Under the pieces are notes generated by a model. The model made no database searches and had not been told where the DNA came from. It saw only the letters and a program-made list of their open reading frames with translations. A stretch of 58,261 nucleotides of DNA from a virus. The stretch covers positions 1 through 58,261 of the IMG/VR virus record IMGVR_UViG_3300033141_003435, one strand, 5' to 3'. Made by a program: the position numbers and the translations under genes. Shown one piece after another: positions 32,151 to 41,060 of this stretch (positions within the stretch are counted from its first letter, which is position 1; each line of letters opens with the position of its first letter).

Positions 32151-33151
32151 CTCTCCCTCCTTGAAATAAAGCCCTTTCCAAGAAGAGCAAGCTCACGTGC
32201 CTTATCGCCTCCCCGAGCCTCCGCATAACGTTCAACTAGCGTCGCCGGATCGTCAAGAAGCGAAATTTCCGCCCTCCTCTCAACCTCCACGACTTCAGGC
32301 GAGACAACAATCGCTTTCACTCCTTTAGGCAACGAGACAGAACGCGTTGTTGTAACCCGATAGAAATCCCTCTCATTAAATCTGTAGTCTGGATTCTCAT
32401 CGAGATTCACTTCAACAAATCTGCTAGAGTCGATCTCCTCAAAGCTCTCAATAGAACACGCTGAAGGGTCTAACTCAACGATCCAGCATCCTCGCTCCTG
32501 CCCTCTATCTCCCCAATTGTGCTGTTGCGGCGCTCCAGGAATCAACACAGTGTCGGAGACAATCGTCGGATTGTGATAATGTCCAACAACGGCGAAAGCA
32601 AATTCATCTAGAAGCTCGGGAGGCAGCCCTTCCCTAACTTCGTAGGAACCGTAATGTTGTCCGACGACATCTCCGTGTGTAATGAGCACAGTTCGACTCT
32701 TGTCTCTCACCGCGTCAAACATGTGAAGCTGATCAGAAACGTTGTAGCAGTAAGGGACACAGACAATCGACAGTCCTTCAAACACGTCGCTCACCGCATC
32801 TATCATACAACGTGAACCCAAAGCAAACTCAACCATGTTCAGAGCTGAGTAAGGAAAGTAAGGATGCTTGAAAAGCAAGTCGTGATTGCCAGACGCCCAG
32901 AAGCTTGGCTTCTTCAGCTTTCGAAGGATGCGAAGAGTCTCATAGACTGTTCGCACAGAGGCTCGATGCTTTTCGTGCCAAAGGTCTCCAGCGTGAATGA
33001 AGACATCAATGTCATCTTCATTCGCTCTGTCTATGAGCAGCTCAAGAACCTCAAGCTCCTCTTTCAGTCGGGAGTTAATGCCGTATTCGACAGCATGAGC
33101 AAACTGTTTAAATTCGTAGATGTGCGTATCAGCAGCAACTAAAGCTCTCAC
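32147..33151 (-). CDS. SbcD / T4 gp47-like nuclease subunit
   Basis: 334 residues, GTG start with only a weak ribosome site. The calcineurin-type metallophosphoesterase motifs are in order: AADTHIYEF, FIHAGDLWHE, WASGNHDLL, LITHGDVVG and VVGHYHNP, the metal ligands of the Mre11/SbcD family. It partners with the SbcC-like ATPase downstream. The C-terminal region (230-334) is the capping and DNA-binding part. Confidence 0.9.
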   Translation of the reverse strand: MRALVAADTHIYEFKQFAHAVEYGINSRLKEELEVLELLIDRANEDDIDVFIHAGDLWHEKHRASVRTVYETLRILRKLKKPSFWASGNHDLLFKHPYFPYSALNMVEFALGSRCMIDAVSDVFEGLSIVCVPYCYNVSDQLHMFDAVRDKSRTVLITHGDVVGQHYGSYEVREGLPPELLDEFAFAVVGHYHNPTIVSDTVLIPGAPQQHNWGDRGQERGCWIVELDPSACSIESFEEIDSSRFVEVNLDENPDYRFNERDFYRVTTTRSVSLPKGVKAIVVSPEVVEVERRAEISLLDDPATLVERYAEARGGDKARELALLGKGFISRRER

Positions 33152-33166
33152 CGTTTCTTCTTCTAA

Positions 33167-33448
33167 TCAAGCGTTGTGCTTTTGCTCGACCGGATCGCAT
33201 TGTGGACCACCTTGCGAAATTGTTGAGGACGAAGCAAAGAGAGTTCGCAACCCGCCACGTTGCAGCACCTTTACCTGCGAATCATCGAACCACTCCGCAG
33301 CTACGCTCCCACCATCTCTGTCTTTCAGTTTCCGCGGCTGGATGCATACCCTCGTACACCCATTCAGATAGTGAGCTATCGCCACCGCGATTCCCTCAAA
33401 CCCTGTGATTGTGTCTCTGACCCTCTTACCCAAAATTGACTTGTCCAC
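33167..33448 (-). CDS. conserved phage hypothetical protein
   Basis: 93 residues, GTG start behind TAGGAGGTGAAAA. LGKRVRDTITGFEGIAVA and HYLNGCTRVCIQPRKL match a short beta-rich family that I recall from many phages, ending in a GGPQ motif. Its function is not known to me. It lies between the nuclease and SbcD genes. Confidence 0.6.
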   Translation of the reverse strand: MDKSILGKRVRDTITGFEGIAVAIAHYLNGCTRVCIQPRKLKDRDGGSVAAEWFDDSQVKVLQRGGLRTLFASSSTISQGGPQCDPVEQKHNA

Positions 33449-33458
33449 TTTTCACCTC

Positions 33459-34013
33459 CTACAGATTTTCCCACCGCTCTTTATAGCGTCTGAGGAACTC
33501 GTCCAAGTTTCCCCAAATGAGTGGGCCTATACTCTTAGAGACAGACAGCCCCGTCAAGGAGAGACGTGAAGAAACAAACTCCACATACTCGCTAGGAAGC
33601 TCTCCGAAGAAGCTTCGCCAATCTGCTTTACCCATCACGAAAAAAGTGCCCTGATGGTACAACTGACGGAAGATAAGTACGACGGGACTTTTCGCTTTCT
33701 TCAATGCCGCTACATACCACGCAAGCGGCGTATCTGAGTTCCCAACAAACATGCCCAACAGATTCAGATAGCGGCGTATCTTACACTCAACGTGTATGTC
33801 CCAACGATCGTCTCGTCTCAACTCCCCCTTCACCTTCTTCATCGCAACGATGTCATACGCCATTGAGCGACTCCACCCTCCTGAGAGTGGAACACGCTTC
33901 ACAATGCCGTCCTTAGCTGGATACAAAGCAGCGGTGAACTTTCTTGCCACTTCCCTCTCAAAGTCAGAACCCTTTTTCTTGCTTCGTTTTCCTACTTTCG
34001 ACCAATCAACCAT
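33459..34013 (-). CDS. PD-(D/E)xK nuclease, Holliday-junction-resolvase-like
   Basis: About 184 residues from ATG 34013, which overlaps the end of the RecA gene by 8 bases. KGSDFEREVARKFT, RVPLSGGWSRSMAYDIVA and WDIHVECKIRRY give the E, D and ExK of a PD-(D/E)xK catalytic core, as in RecU/Hjc-type and VRR-NUC enzymes. The genes around it (RecA, SbcCD, SSB) support a recombination-intermediate nuclease. Confidence 0.65.
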   Translation of the reverse strand: MVDWSKVGKRSKKKGSDFEREVARKFTAALYPAKDGIVKRVPLSGGWSRSMAYDIVAMKKVKGELRRDDRWDIHVECKIRRYLNLLGMFVGNSDTPLAWYVAALKKAKSPVVLIFRQLYHQGTFFVMGKADWRSFFGELPSEYVEFVSSRLSLTGLSVSKSIGPLIWGNLDEFLRRYKERWENL

Positions 34014-35031
34014 CTCCTGCCTCACACTCTGCTCGTGACTCACTTTGTCTGTCCTCCGTTTCTGTTCTTGCAAGAGCTTCCCTCCAAAGCTCCTCATTGA
34101 ACTCACTTGCTCTAAACTTCTTTTCTCCGATACTGTACCACGTCGACTTCGGCTCATGTTGCACCTTCCCTTCTCGCACTGCCAAAGCAAGAAGCCCAGA
34201 ATCTCTCAAAATACCTCGATCATAGTACAGCTCGAAATCTGCATAGCGAAACGGAACACAAACCTTCGACTTAGTGCACTCCAAATCACCCCGCATTCCA
34301 ACGACGCGATCACCCTCAACAATCTTGCCCGCTTTGCCTCCCTTCTTCCGCATCTTCAAACGGAGACTTGCATGAAACTTAATCGCCCGTCCGCCAGTTG
34401 TCTCCTCAGTTTCTCCGAAAAGCACCATCGGACGATCACGAAGCTGGTTGACAAAGACCGCAATCGCTCTTGAGTCTCGAATCAGTCTTGTAAGTCTTCG
34501 CAACCCCGCTGAGATGACCCTGGCCCTTAACGCAACCTCTGGATGTCCGTAAGGCTGTCTGCTCTCTTCTTCCGCCTGAGTGGCCGCTACAGAATCCCAT
34601 GCAATCAAAAAAGGTTTGTCACGAAAATAGGAGTCAGATCGAACAGCTTCGATCCCATCCTCCATCTGCTGAAAGACGCTTTCGATGGGCATCGGCTCGT
34701 AGTAGAAAAGACGATCCAGATCAATCCCAAGCATCTCAGCCCAAGGCTCGTTGAGTGCTCCCTCGGAGTCGTGAAGCATTGCCACTCCACCAGCCCTTTG
34801 TGTTTGTGCTATCGCTTGATAGACGAACACGGACTTCCCACTCGAGAAATCTCCGTAAATCTCCGTGAGTCGACCCTCAGGCAACCCCCCTCCCATGATG
34901 TAGTCGAAAGCAATGACTCCTGTGCTCATCACCCTCACATCGGAAGAGAGGTCGATGGACTCGATTTTTCGGCGCAGTCGTGCAAATGCGGCAGCTTGCT
35001 CTCTTGCTACGACGTTTACCTTCTCACTCAT
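34006..35031 (-). CDS. RecA/UvsX-family recombinase
   Basis: 341 residues; ATG overlaps the upstream stop. Walker A is YGDFSSGKSVFVYQAI near residue 60; LIAWDSVAATQ is Walker B and AIAVFVNQLRD is the L2-proximal motif with the allosteric Gln. The size and lack of a long C-terminal domain fit phage UvsX-like RecA proteins. It forms filaments on ssDNA for strand exchange. It is coupled to the gp32-like gene upstream. Confidence 0.9.
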   Translation of the reverse strand: MSEKVNVVAREQAAAFARLRRKIESIDLSSDVRVMSTGVIAFDYIMGGGLPEGRLTEIYGDFSSGKSVFVYQAIAQTQRAGGVAMLHDSEGALNEPWAEMLGIDLDRLFYYEPMPIESVFQQMEDGIEAVRSDSYFRDKPFLIAWDSVAATQAEEESRQPYGHPEVALRARVISAGLRRLTRLIRDSRAIAVFVNQLRDRPMVLFGETEETTGGRAIKFHASLRLKMRKKGGKAGKIVEGDRVVGMRGDLECTKSKVCVPFRYADFELYYDRGILRDSGLLALAVREGKVQHEPKSTWYSIGEKKFRASEFNEELWREALARTETEDRQSESRAECEAGDG

Positions 35032-35933
35032 TTCTTCACATCACTCGGCTTGCGCAGCTTCCTTAACCTCTCTTCCACCTTCTCGCTCTTGCTGAAGGCA
35101 GGCTTTGCGTTTTTGGTCGCCGTCTTTGTCGCCCCTCCTTTCTTGAAGTCTTCTTCGGATGGAGGGGTGACTACTCGAGAATCAGTCGGAGCTTTCACAG
35201 TTGAGGGCTTCTTCGGCGGTACGGCAGGCGGTGCTTCTTCCTCTGCTACTAGCTCTTCTGCCGCTTGTTCTTCGCTCCTTCGCTGTGTCTCACCCGGCTC
35301 TTCTCCTTCCAAGATCGCAACGATGTCCTCCACTGGCAGAGGCATGTAGAGCTGATCGAGGTCGTTGAGTTGGTCAGCTATCGCCTCGGGATCGACGGGT
35401 GCTGGATTTGCTGCTGGCATCGTAGAGTAGCGAGTGTCCGTCATCCCCGTTCCTGTTCTCTCGATGAGTATGTAGCGTCCTTCCCGGTAGTCGTCTAAAT
35501 CGCCGTAGTCACCGTCGGTGAACATCCACAAGATGTCCTGGAACAGCCCTCTTCCACATTCGAAAACCTGCGGACCTCTCTCGAGATCGGACCCATCCAG
35601 AATGTTCATCGCGTAGCGTTCCGCCTGCTGCATCGCCTCTCCATACCGAACATCGTCGGCGCTGGAGCTTCGAAGCAACTCTTCAACGAACTCACACACC
35701 GGACAGGACTCTCGCTCATCCAGCGTCTTTCTGCAAACAACCTTCCTCTGGTTCTCTCCCACATTCCAATGCACGTACACCTTCTTGTAGAAGACATCCG
35801 ATGGGTTCCTCCAGTTAGGCAAGATACGTATCATGTTCTTGCCCACTTGAGGGCGCCACCACACTCCGCCGTCTTCAAGTTTACGCTTCAGGTTTTCAAA
35901 CTCCCTCCGGTAAATCTCACGCTTGTCTTCCAC
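35028..35933 (-). CDS. gp32-like single-stranded DNA-binding protein
   Basis: About 301 residues. GTG 35933 lies 8 bases after AGGAGG; GTG 35939 is also possible. An OB-type core occupies residues 1-180, with a metal site suggested by CRKTLDERESCPVCEFVEEL, as in T4 gp32. A long acidic, Pro-rich linker (195-250) is followed by a basic tail. It coats ssDNA during replication and recombination. Confidence 0.75.
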   Translation of the reverse strand: MEDKREIYRREFENLKRKLEDGGVWWRPQVGKNMIRILPNWRNPSDVFYKKVYVHWNVGENQRKVVCRKTLDERESCPVCEFVEELLRSSSADDVRYGEAMQQAERYAMNILDGSDLERGPQVFECGRGLFQDILWMFTDGDYGDLDDYREGRYILIERTGTGMTDTRYSTMPAANPAPVDPEAIADQLNDLDQLYMPLPVEDIVAILEGEEPGETQRRSEEQAAEELVAEEEAPPAVPPKKPSTVKAPTDSRVVTPPSEEDFKKGGATKTATKNAKPAFSKSEKVEERLRKLRKPSDVKK

Positions 35934-35950
35934 GAACACACCTCCTAGAG

Positions 35951-36526
35951 TTAAGATTTATTTCGTCGACGTGAGTCTTCAAACGCCTTCCTTTTGTTGA
36001 GAAAAAGGTCGGTGTCCCACTCACGCCGTCGATTTGCGGCCAAAGTCATCAAACAATCCTTCTTCTGTGCCAAAGAGTCTCGAATGCTCCACAACACATC
36101 AAGCTGGAGCTGAAGCTCGATAACTTGGCGTCGTCTCTCTTTGAGTTGTGGGTCTTCATTCACCTTCGCCGACACTTCAGCCTCTGTTGGCCTCCTTCCT
36201 CCAGAAGCCGTAGCCAATCTGTTCTTTATGAACGTGTACAACTTCGCTTCATACTCTCTTAGCTCGTTTTTGGCGGAGTCAACCAGCGCTTTCTGCATAC
36301 CGAGCAATCGAGCGTAGTAAGTGTAAAGTGCGGGTTGTTGAGCCAATTCCGTATCCAAGTTGTTCTCGTCTATATGCAGATGCTCCATGTAGTTCAACTC
36401 TACGACTTCCTCGCCAAAACGCAGCTTCAAAACACCGTTGTCCGAAAACCGTGTTGAGTGACGCCTAGAGACATCTCTCACACTGCCCACTTTTTTAAGT
36501 CGTCTTACTCTACTTTTTCTCTCCAT
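35951..36526 (-). CDS. hypothetical helical protein, possible recombination mediator
   Basis: 191 residues from ATG 36526. The middle holds HLHIDENNLDTELAQQPALY and YYARLLGMQKALVDSAKNEL, then a KPTEAEV-like segment (RRPTEAEVSAKV), a pattern I recall from proteins encoded next to phage ssDNA-binding genes. It may have a UvsY-like role, but the evidence is only position and helical character. Confidence 0.5.
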   Translation of the reverse strand: MERKSRVRRLKKVGSVRDVSRRHSTRFSDNGVLKLRFGEEVVELNYMEHLHIDENNLDTELAQQPALYTYYARLLGMQKALVDSAKNELREYEAKLYTFIKNRLATASGGRRPTEAEVSAKVNEDPQLKERRRQVIELQLQLDVLWSIRDSLAQKKDCLMTLAANRRREWDTDLFLNKRKAFEDSRRRNKS

Positions 36527-36914
36527 CTCCTGCACCCGGCTCCCATCGCTTCAGCACCTCTGTCAAAAGCTCCACGACCTTTTCTTGCCCCTCGAATGCC
36601 CGCTGCAACTCCTTTGCTCGTTTTGTGGCTTCCATCCCCGCATTCATCAACTCCACCCGCATCTTTCCAACGAAGCTCTCAACGGCAGCAGCGTTACTCC
36701 ACTCATGGGACTGCAAGGCTTTAGGATGACGCCTAGCAAGATCAGAAAGCTCCTTCCTTTCGAACAAAAGTCTGAGGGTGGCGTCTATGCCTTGAAAGTA
36801 CCCCCATAAGAGCAACGCCTCAGGCGTGGTGAAGTGAAGACTTGCAAAAGCTCTTGCAATTGTCGCTCGTGCCATCTTATCAACTACATCCTGCAACTTG
36901 ATCTGCTTAGGCAT
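36510..36914 (-). CDS. hypothetical protein, first gene after promoter copy 3
   Basis: 134 residues, ATG after GGAAGGAGGCATTA. Largely helical and Ala/Leu-rich (MARATIARAFASLHFTTPEA), with a Lys-rich C-terminus. It overlaps the next gene by 17 bases. No family is recognised. It opens the recombination operon (SSB, RecA, nuclease, SbcCD). Confidence 0.55.
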   Translation of the reverse strand: MPKQIKLQDVVDKMARATIARAFASLHFTTPEALLLWGYFQGIDATLRLLFERKELSDLARRHPKALQSHEWSNAAAVESFVGKMRVELMNAGMEATKRAKELQRAFEGQEKVVELLTEVLKRWEPGAGDGEKK

Positions 36915-36926
36915 TAATGCCTCCTT

Positions 36927-36967
36927 CCATTATTTTATTATAACTCTGCGAAATCTTTCGGAAAAAA
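36927..36967 (-). promoter_or_regulatory. repeated promoter element, copy 3
   Basis: Minus strand TTTCCGAAAGATTTCGCAGA, GTTATAATAAAATAATGG and GGAGG; -10 at 36937-36942. It follows the lytic transglycosylase gene and drives the recombination gene block. Confidence 0.7.
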
Positions 36968-37777
36968 TCACTGCAGCCCCCTCTCCGTGAATTGTTGAGC
37001 CGCTTCCAAAATGCTCTTCGGATGACCCATTCCTCGCACTTCAACACGCCTACTTGACTGTAACTCCTTCAATGCTCTTGATCCAGCGTAGTACTCATAC
37101 AACGTCATCCACCCTATGCTATCGATCTTCTCGTGTCCCAAACGCACGTTGAACATATGAATCTTGTCCAAATAGTAGAATCCCGCTCTAAGGTTGCGTT
37201 CAACGTCATAGCTGTCTTCTGGCTTCGTCCATAACATGTGCTTATCTCCACGAGCAAACAACTCATCGCAAACTTGCTTCATCGTAGAATCGATTATCTG
37301 CATCAACCCACGAGCCTCCCAAACAGGAGAGACCGCTCTCGGATTCCAGTTTGACTCCTTTTCAATAATCGCACAGTACAACGCCAGCGTTTGTCCACGC
37401 TTTCCGTACTCCGCAACTCCTTCAAGCATCGTTTCTGCCGCAACTCTCTTTTGAGCTGGTGTCAACAACTCCCTTCCCTTTGCGTCCCTTGCCTCCTTGT
37501 CAATAATGTTGTAAAGGAGCATCTTCTCCTCGAACGTTGTCGAAAGAAGAGCAAGCTGATTTTGTTGCTTAGACAGTTCGAGCTGAAGTCTGTCTATCCC
37601 GAGACGAGTCTTCATATAGACGCCTGCCCCAACAACCGCCGAACACAAAAGGACCACAAAGCAAAGAAGCACAAAGTATCCACGCACCTTCGCCTTTCTT
37701 TGTGCTTCCATCAAAGACGACTTGAGTCTCCTGTACGATTTCGTCGAGCGAGGAAGTTGTGTTGCATTATTTGCCAC
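36968..37777 (-). CDS. membrane-anchored lytic transglycosylase (SLT domain)
   Basis: 269 residues. A single membrane segment (about 33-55, YFVLLCFVVLLCSAVVGAGV) follows a basic N-terminus. A coiled linker precedes the SLT domain: CAIIEKESNWNPRAVSP contains the catalytic Glu near residue 140, then ARGLMQIIDSTMK and LRAGFYYLDKI. It would cut peptidoglycan either at infection or lysis. The membrane anchor is unusual for a tail lysozyme. Confidence 0.8.
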   Translation of the reverse strand: MANNATQLPRSTKSYRRLKSSLMEAQRKAKVRGYFVLLCFVVLLCSAVVGAGVYMKTRLGIDRLQLELSKQQNQLALLSTTFEEKMLLYNIIDKEARDAKGRELLTPAQKRVAAETMLEGVAEYGKRGQTLALYCAIIEKESNWNPRAVSPVWEARGLMQIIDSTMKQVCDELFARGDKHMLWTKPEDSYDVERNLRAGFYYLDKIHMFNVRLGHEKIDSIGWMTLYEYYAGSRALKELQSSRRVEVRGMGHPKSILEAAQQFTERGLQ

Positions 37778-37790
37778 CTTCTTCCCTCCT

Positions 37791-37991
37791 TTAGACCCCG
37801 CAAAAGTCTTTGAAGCATGAAGGGCAAAGAGCAGAAATGCGATATTCCGCCACGTCGATCGGCTTCATAGTCTGTTCGTCGACTGACTTCTTGCATGAAA
37901 TGCAAATCTTCTGCGTCTTTGCCTCAGAAGCGGTCATCCCAAACATCCTCTTGGCAAAAGCATCCTTGAGCGTTTCCAAATCATTCGACAT
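37791..37991 (-). CDS. small zinc-binding phage protein
   Basis: 66 residues, ATG behind GGGAGGAAGAGC. LKDAFAKRMFGMTASEA precedes a two-pair Cys motif (CISC and CPSC) with EYRISALCPSCF. This pattern occurs in short proteins of many phages; function is unknown. Confidence 0.65.
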   Translation of the reverse strand: MSNDLETLKDAFAKRMFGMTASEAKTQKICISCKKSVDEQTMKPIDVAEYRISALCPSCFKDFCGV

Positions 37992-38226
37992 GCTCTTCCT
38001 CCCTTACAGCTTGTCTAGAGGGCCTCTTCTCTCGCAGTCTCTCGGCTTCTTTCTTGAGTTCAGCGTTCTCTTCCATAAGAGCGGTGTACTCCTCCATGAA
38101 CTGCCACATGTGCTCTCTCATCTTTGAGAGCTTTGAAACCGCTCCCAAAGACAGAACGATCACCCCAAGAATGAATCCGACGAAAAGAGCGAAAACAGCC
38201 ACTACCCAAGATAGCGCATCAGACAC
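37981..38226 (-). CDS. small membrane protein with coiled-coil tail
   Basis: 81 residues, GTG start after GGGAGAAGA. One hydrophobic segment (7-31, VVAVFALFVGFILGVIVLSL) is followed by a charged helix (YTALMEENAELKKEAERLRE). This layout resembles phage spanin-like or accessory lysis proteins. It is next to the transglycosylase, so a lysis role is possible. Confidence 0.55.
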   Translation of the reverse strand: MSDALSWVVAVFALFVGFILGVIVLSLGAVSKLSKMREHMWQFMEEYTALMEENAELKKEAERLREKRPSRQAVREEEHVE

Positions 38227-38476
38227 TCTTCTCTCCCTTCTCGCCTCTGACTTTCGACAACAGCCCCTTCAGCTCATCGTCTACGGCAACGAACATAGAG
38301 ACCGTATCACCCAAGAGGTGAACGTTTTTAAGCTTAGCTACAAGCGTCGCAACAACATCACGTCGTAATCTCAGTCGCGTCTCAGCAGGAATATCACATC
38401 GAAATCGCACCTCAAGAAGAATAGAGACAACATCCCTCTTCTCAGCAGACTTTTTTGTCGTCAAACACTTAGCCAT
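38219..38476 (-). CDS. small hypothetical protein
   Basis: 85 residues from ATG 38476 (TGAGGAGGCAAAAA upstream); the longer frame is not supported. It shows KRDVVSILLEVRFRCDIPA and LRRDVVATLVAKLK, a beta-alpha-beta outline. Function unknown. Confidence 0.5.
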   Translation of the reverse strand: MAKCLTTKKSAEKRDVVSILLEVRFRCDIPAETRLRLRRDVVATLVAKLKNVHLLGDTVSMFVAVDDELKGLLSKVRGEKGEKSV

Positions 38477-38759
38477 TTTTTGCCTCCTCAATTTCTTCAA
38501 GCTCTGATTCGTGAACAAGCTCTCCGAACCCGCCCACTTTACCGTAGTAGACCTCACCTTCGATTGGAAGACCCTCAAATGCGGACCGCACACTGTAAGA
38601 CATACACGCAGGATTTCCGATTTGATGCATCCACCCATCCGACCAGATGTCTGTGTCCTTTCCTTCAATGACAATCGTCGGATTAGAGTCCCCATACTTC
38701 TTGGCGAAATACGGAGAATTCCCTTTGATTCGATACGTCTTACCAGATTCGATCTTCAT
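38469..38759 (-). CDS. small hypothetical protein
   Basis: 96 residues, ATG behind GGAGGAGTCTG. Beta-rich and Gly/Tyr-rich (TYRIKGNSPYFAKKYGDSN, DIWSDGWMHQIGN), with an acidic C-terminal helix. No family recognised. Confidence 0.55.
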   Translation of the reverse strand: MKIESGKTYRIKGNSPYFAKKYGDSNPTIVIEGKDTDIWSDGWMHQIGNPACMSYSVRSAFEGLPIEGEVYYGKVGGFGELVHESELEEIEEAKNG

Positions 38760-38777
38760 CAGACTCCTCCTTGATAC

Positions 38778-39176
38778 TCACCACTCCCTCTCGACATCGC
38801 CGTTCTTTCGCACCTCTTTGCCGCATTCCACACAAAATTCCCCTGTACGCCCCGTCCCGCTATAATTGAAGACCATGAGAGAGATAGTACGTTTGTGAGA
38901 ACACTCACACTTGTCCCTATCGTCATCGTTGTGCTTCCGAGCACCCCTATACCTCAGCTTCAAATGCACAGTGAATGTGTCTTCGAGCGGAAGCATCCCA
39001 ACATTCCGTGGGTCAATCCTTATGTACGAGTACTCTGTCCTTCCATGCCCACAACAAGATGCGATAGTTCGCAACCCAAAATCATTCAACGTTTGTATGA
39101 GGGGAGCAAGACAAGCGTCGATCATGACTTCCTCTCCCTCGATAATGACTTTCCGCTTCGTTCCCTCTTCACACAC
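38778..39176 (-). CDS. conserved phage hypothetical protein with Cys/His cluster
   Basis: 132 residues, GTG start after GGAG. VMIDACLAPLIQTLNDFGLR then TIASCCGHGR is a pattern I recall from a widespread phage family. Later CECSHKR and CVECGKEV probably bind zinc. Its biochemical role is not known to me. Confidence 0.6.
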   Translation of the reverse strand: MCEEGTKRKVIIEGEEVMIDACLAPLIQTLNDFGLRTIASCCGHGRTEYSYIRIDPRNVGMLPLEDTFTVHLKLRYRGARKHNDDDRDKCECSHKRTISLMVFNYSGTGRTGEFCVECGKEVRKNGDVEREW

Positions 39177-39201
39177 CTATCAGTCTTCTCCTAGAGTTCG
39201 A

Positions 39202-39531
39202 TTACTCGCCGCGAACAAACTGAAGGCAAGCTCGCAGTCTTCCAACAAGCGGCAGAAGTGAAGAATATATGCTGTCGATGCTCTCACACAGCTCAGAAAA
39301 GACAGACCCCGCAGTCTCTCCTTCCCGAAGCACTGACGATGCTTCTCCTCCTCCACTACGCGCCGCCGTCTCAAGAAATCCCAAGAAAAGAAGGTTATGC
39401 AGCTCTTCAAACAGCTCTCGCGCTTCGTTTGCCAGCGACGAGCACTGACGCGCAGTGCCCTTCAATTGGGAAACCTTGTCTCGGTTCGCCTCCACGATAG
39501 GTTTTCCTGGACGGACATCATGTCTTGCCAT
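39202..39531 (-). CDS. hypothetical helical protein
   Basis: 109 residues, ATG behind GAGGAGGAAAGG. Helical, with a Gly/Ala/Ser-rich middle. No recognisable motif. The 113-base gap upstream (39532-39644) holds TTGACA at about 39565 but no matching -10 at the right distance, and no gene is seen. Confidence 0.5.
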   Translation of the reverse strand: MARHDVRPGKPIVEANRDKVSQLKGTARQCSSLANEARELFEELHNLLFLGFLETAARSGGGEASSVLREGETAGSVFSELCESIDSIYSSLLPLVGRLRACLQFVRGE

Positions 39532-39644
39532 CCTTTCCTCCTCTCATCCAATGAATTTGGCATTGTCAAGGAGTCTATCCCTGACACCACAGATTCGTGG
39601 TCGCCGTTTCCACCCACAATCCAAACGGAGGTGAATTACAAAAT

Positions 39645-40028
39645 TCATAGCAGCACTCCATCTCGAATGTCTTCTTTCAATAATGCCATCAATTCGCATT
39701 TCGATTTACGATAGTTTCGCCACGCATAGGGAATCATGTCCCAAAGCCTCTTCAACTTCCTATCCAATTCTGGGTGTTGATCTGCTATTTCTCGACACAA
39801 AAAGAGCTTACAACTTATACACTTGACAGTACACCCATTTGGGCCAAGATAGACACAACACTCACAACAAGTAACGTTCCTCGCACTTTCAAACTTAAGG
39901 TAGCTTCTACCTCTGTCTGCACAAATCACCCCCTTGCCAACTTTCTCTACCCGACAAGGATCATACCGCTTAATAAGAGAATCTGCGACAGCATAGACTC
40001 TATCGTAAAGCTCTTCCCACTCCTTCAT
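39645..40028 (-). CDS. Cys-rich hypothetical protein
   Basis: 127 residues if ATG 40028 is used; GTG 40046 or a start near 40085-40100 overlapping the ATPase gene are alternatives with no better ribosome site. The centre carries CCECCVYLGPNGCTVKCISC and KLFLC, likely a zinc-binding cluster. The C-terminus is basic and helical. Function unknown. Confidence 0.5.
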   Translation of the reverse strand: MKEWEELYDRVYAVADSLIKRYDPCRVEKVGKGVICADRGRSYLKFESARNVTCCECCVYLGPNGCTVKCISCKLFLCREIADQHPELDRKLKRLWDMIPYAWRNYRKSKCELMALLKEDIRDGVLL

Positions 40029-40053
40029 CGTTTTTACTTTAAACACGGCTGTC

Positions 40054-40839
40054 TCACTCTGACCCCACCGATTCCTCTTTGCCATTCGTTGCACAGCCAA
40101 AACGGCGATTCCATTTCTTGAGGCGGCTTCTGACTATCTGCACTTTGCTTATGTGAGAAGCTGTCATAACGCGTCGTCGTTGGACATCCAAACAGAATTG
40201 TTCAAGCTCTGAGAAACTTGCTCCTTCCAAACTTTTCGCCAAAGCGCTTAAAGAAACGCCAAACTTCTCATCAACCCTGTCTTCAAAACGACGAAGCCAA
40301 TCCTCTATTTGCTTCCTGGTGGGGAGCGGAAGCTCCAACTCTATCTGGAACCGCTGTTTCACGCGTCGCTCAAGAAGCTCTGAACGAGTTGTTGCGGCAA
40401 TGACTACCACATAGCTTGGAAGTGTATCGACCTGAAGCAACAAAAAGCCCACAACGTCTCTGTCTCTCGCAACAACGTCAAATTCATCAAAGAACAGAAC
40501 ACATCGTCGTGTTCTGACTTGCTCGAACAGTCGCGCCAACCTAACAACGCTCTCCTCAAAAGAGTCTGCCAACACAGCTTCGTATCGAACAACAAAAAGC
40601 GGCAAAAGCAACTCAGACGCAATCGCCTCTGCCAATAAGGTCTTTCCGTTTCCCGACGAACCTGTGAGCAACACCCGGTGTCTCGGCTCAAGATTCTTCG
40701 CCCGGAGCAGCCCCGACTTATGCTGCTCCTCAATGAACTCCTCACATTCTGTCATGACAACATCGGGCAAAATAAGGTCTTGAATCTTTGCTGTCGGATG
40801 AACTTCCGTCAAGCACTCCAAAAAGCGCAAATCCTTCAT
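40054..40839 (-). CDS. AAA+ ATPase
   Basis: 261 residues, ATG start. Walker A LLTGSSGNGKTLLAEAIASE, Walker B CVLFFDEFDVVARD, sensor 1 VVVIAATTRSEL and an arginine-rich sensor region (RVKQRFQIELELP) are present. The arrangement resembles FtsH/Vps4-type or clamp-loader-like AAA proteins rather than a helicase. The position next to polymerase suggests a replication or remodelling role. Confidence 0.75.
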   Translation of the reverse strand: MKDLRFLECLTEVHPTAKIQDLILPDVVMTECEEFIEEQHKSGLLRAKNLEPRHRVLLTGSSGNGKTLLAEAIASELLLPLFVVRYEAVLADSFEESVVRLARLFEQVRTRRCVLFFDEFDVVARDRDVVGFLLLQVDTLPSYVVVIAATTRSELLERRVKQRFQIELELPLPTRKQIEDWLRRFEDRVDEKFGVSLSALAKSLEGASFSELEQFCLDVQRRRVMTASHISKVQIVRSRLKKWNRRFGCATNGKEESVGSE

Positions 40840-41060
40840 TTAGACGCTCCCTTCTCAGACTTCTCGGGGACGAAATCGTACCGATCACCGTAGAAAACAC
40901 GCCGCAGACTGTGCGAATAGACAAAGACAGTTCTCTTCTTCGGATTCGTCATCGGACGAGCGATCTCAATGACCGTCCCGACTCCAAGAAGAACGGGCTT
41001 TGAGTAGCTCATATCCCAGATTTGAACTCTCTGTCCTCTTTCCAAATCGTCTTCGCTCAT
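40836..41060 (-). CDS. small hypothetical protein (beta-rich)
   Basis: 74 residues, ATG overlapping the upstream stop by ATGA. GQRVQIWDMSYSKPVLLGVG and TVIEIARPM resemble a small barrel; the 22635-22874 product has a similar beginning. The C-terminus is basic. Function unknown. Confidence 0.5.
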   Translation of the reverse strand: MSEDDLERGQRVQIWDMSYSKPVLLGVGTVIEIARPMTNPKKRTVFVYSHSLRRVFYGDRYDFVPEKSEKGASK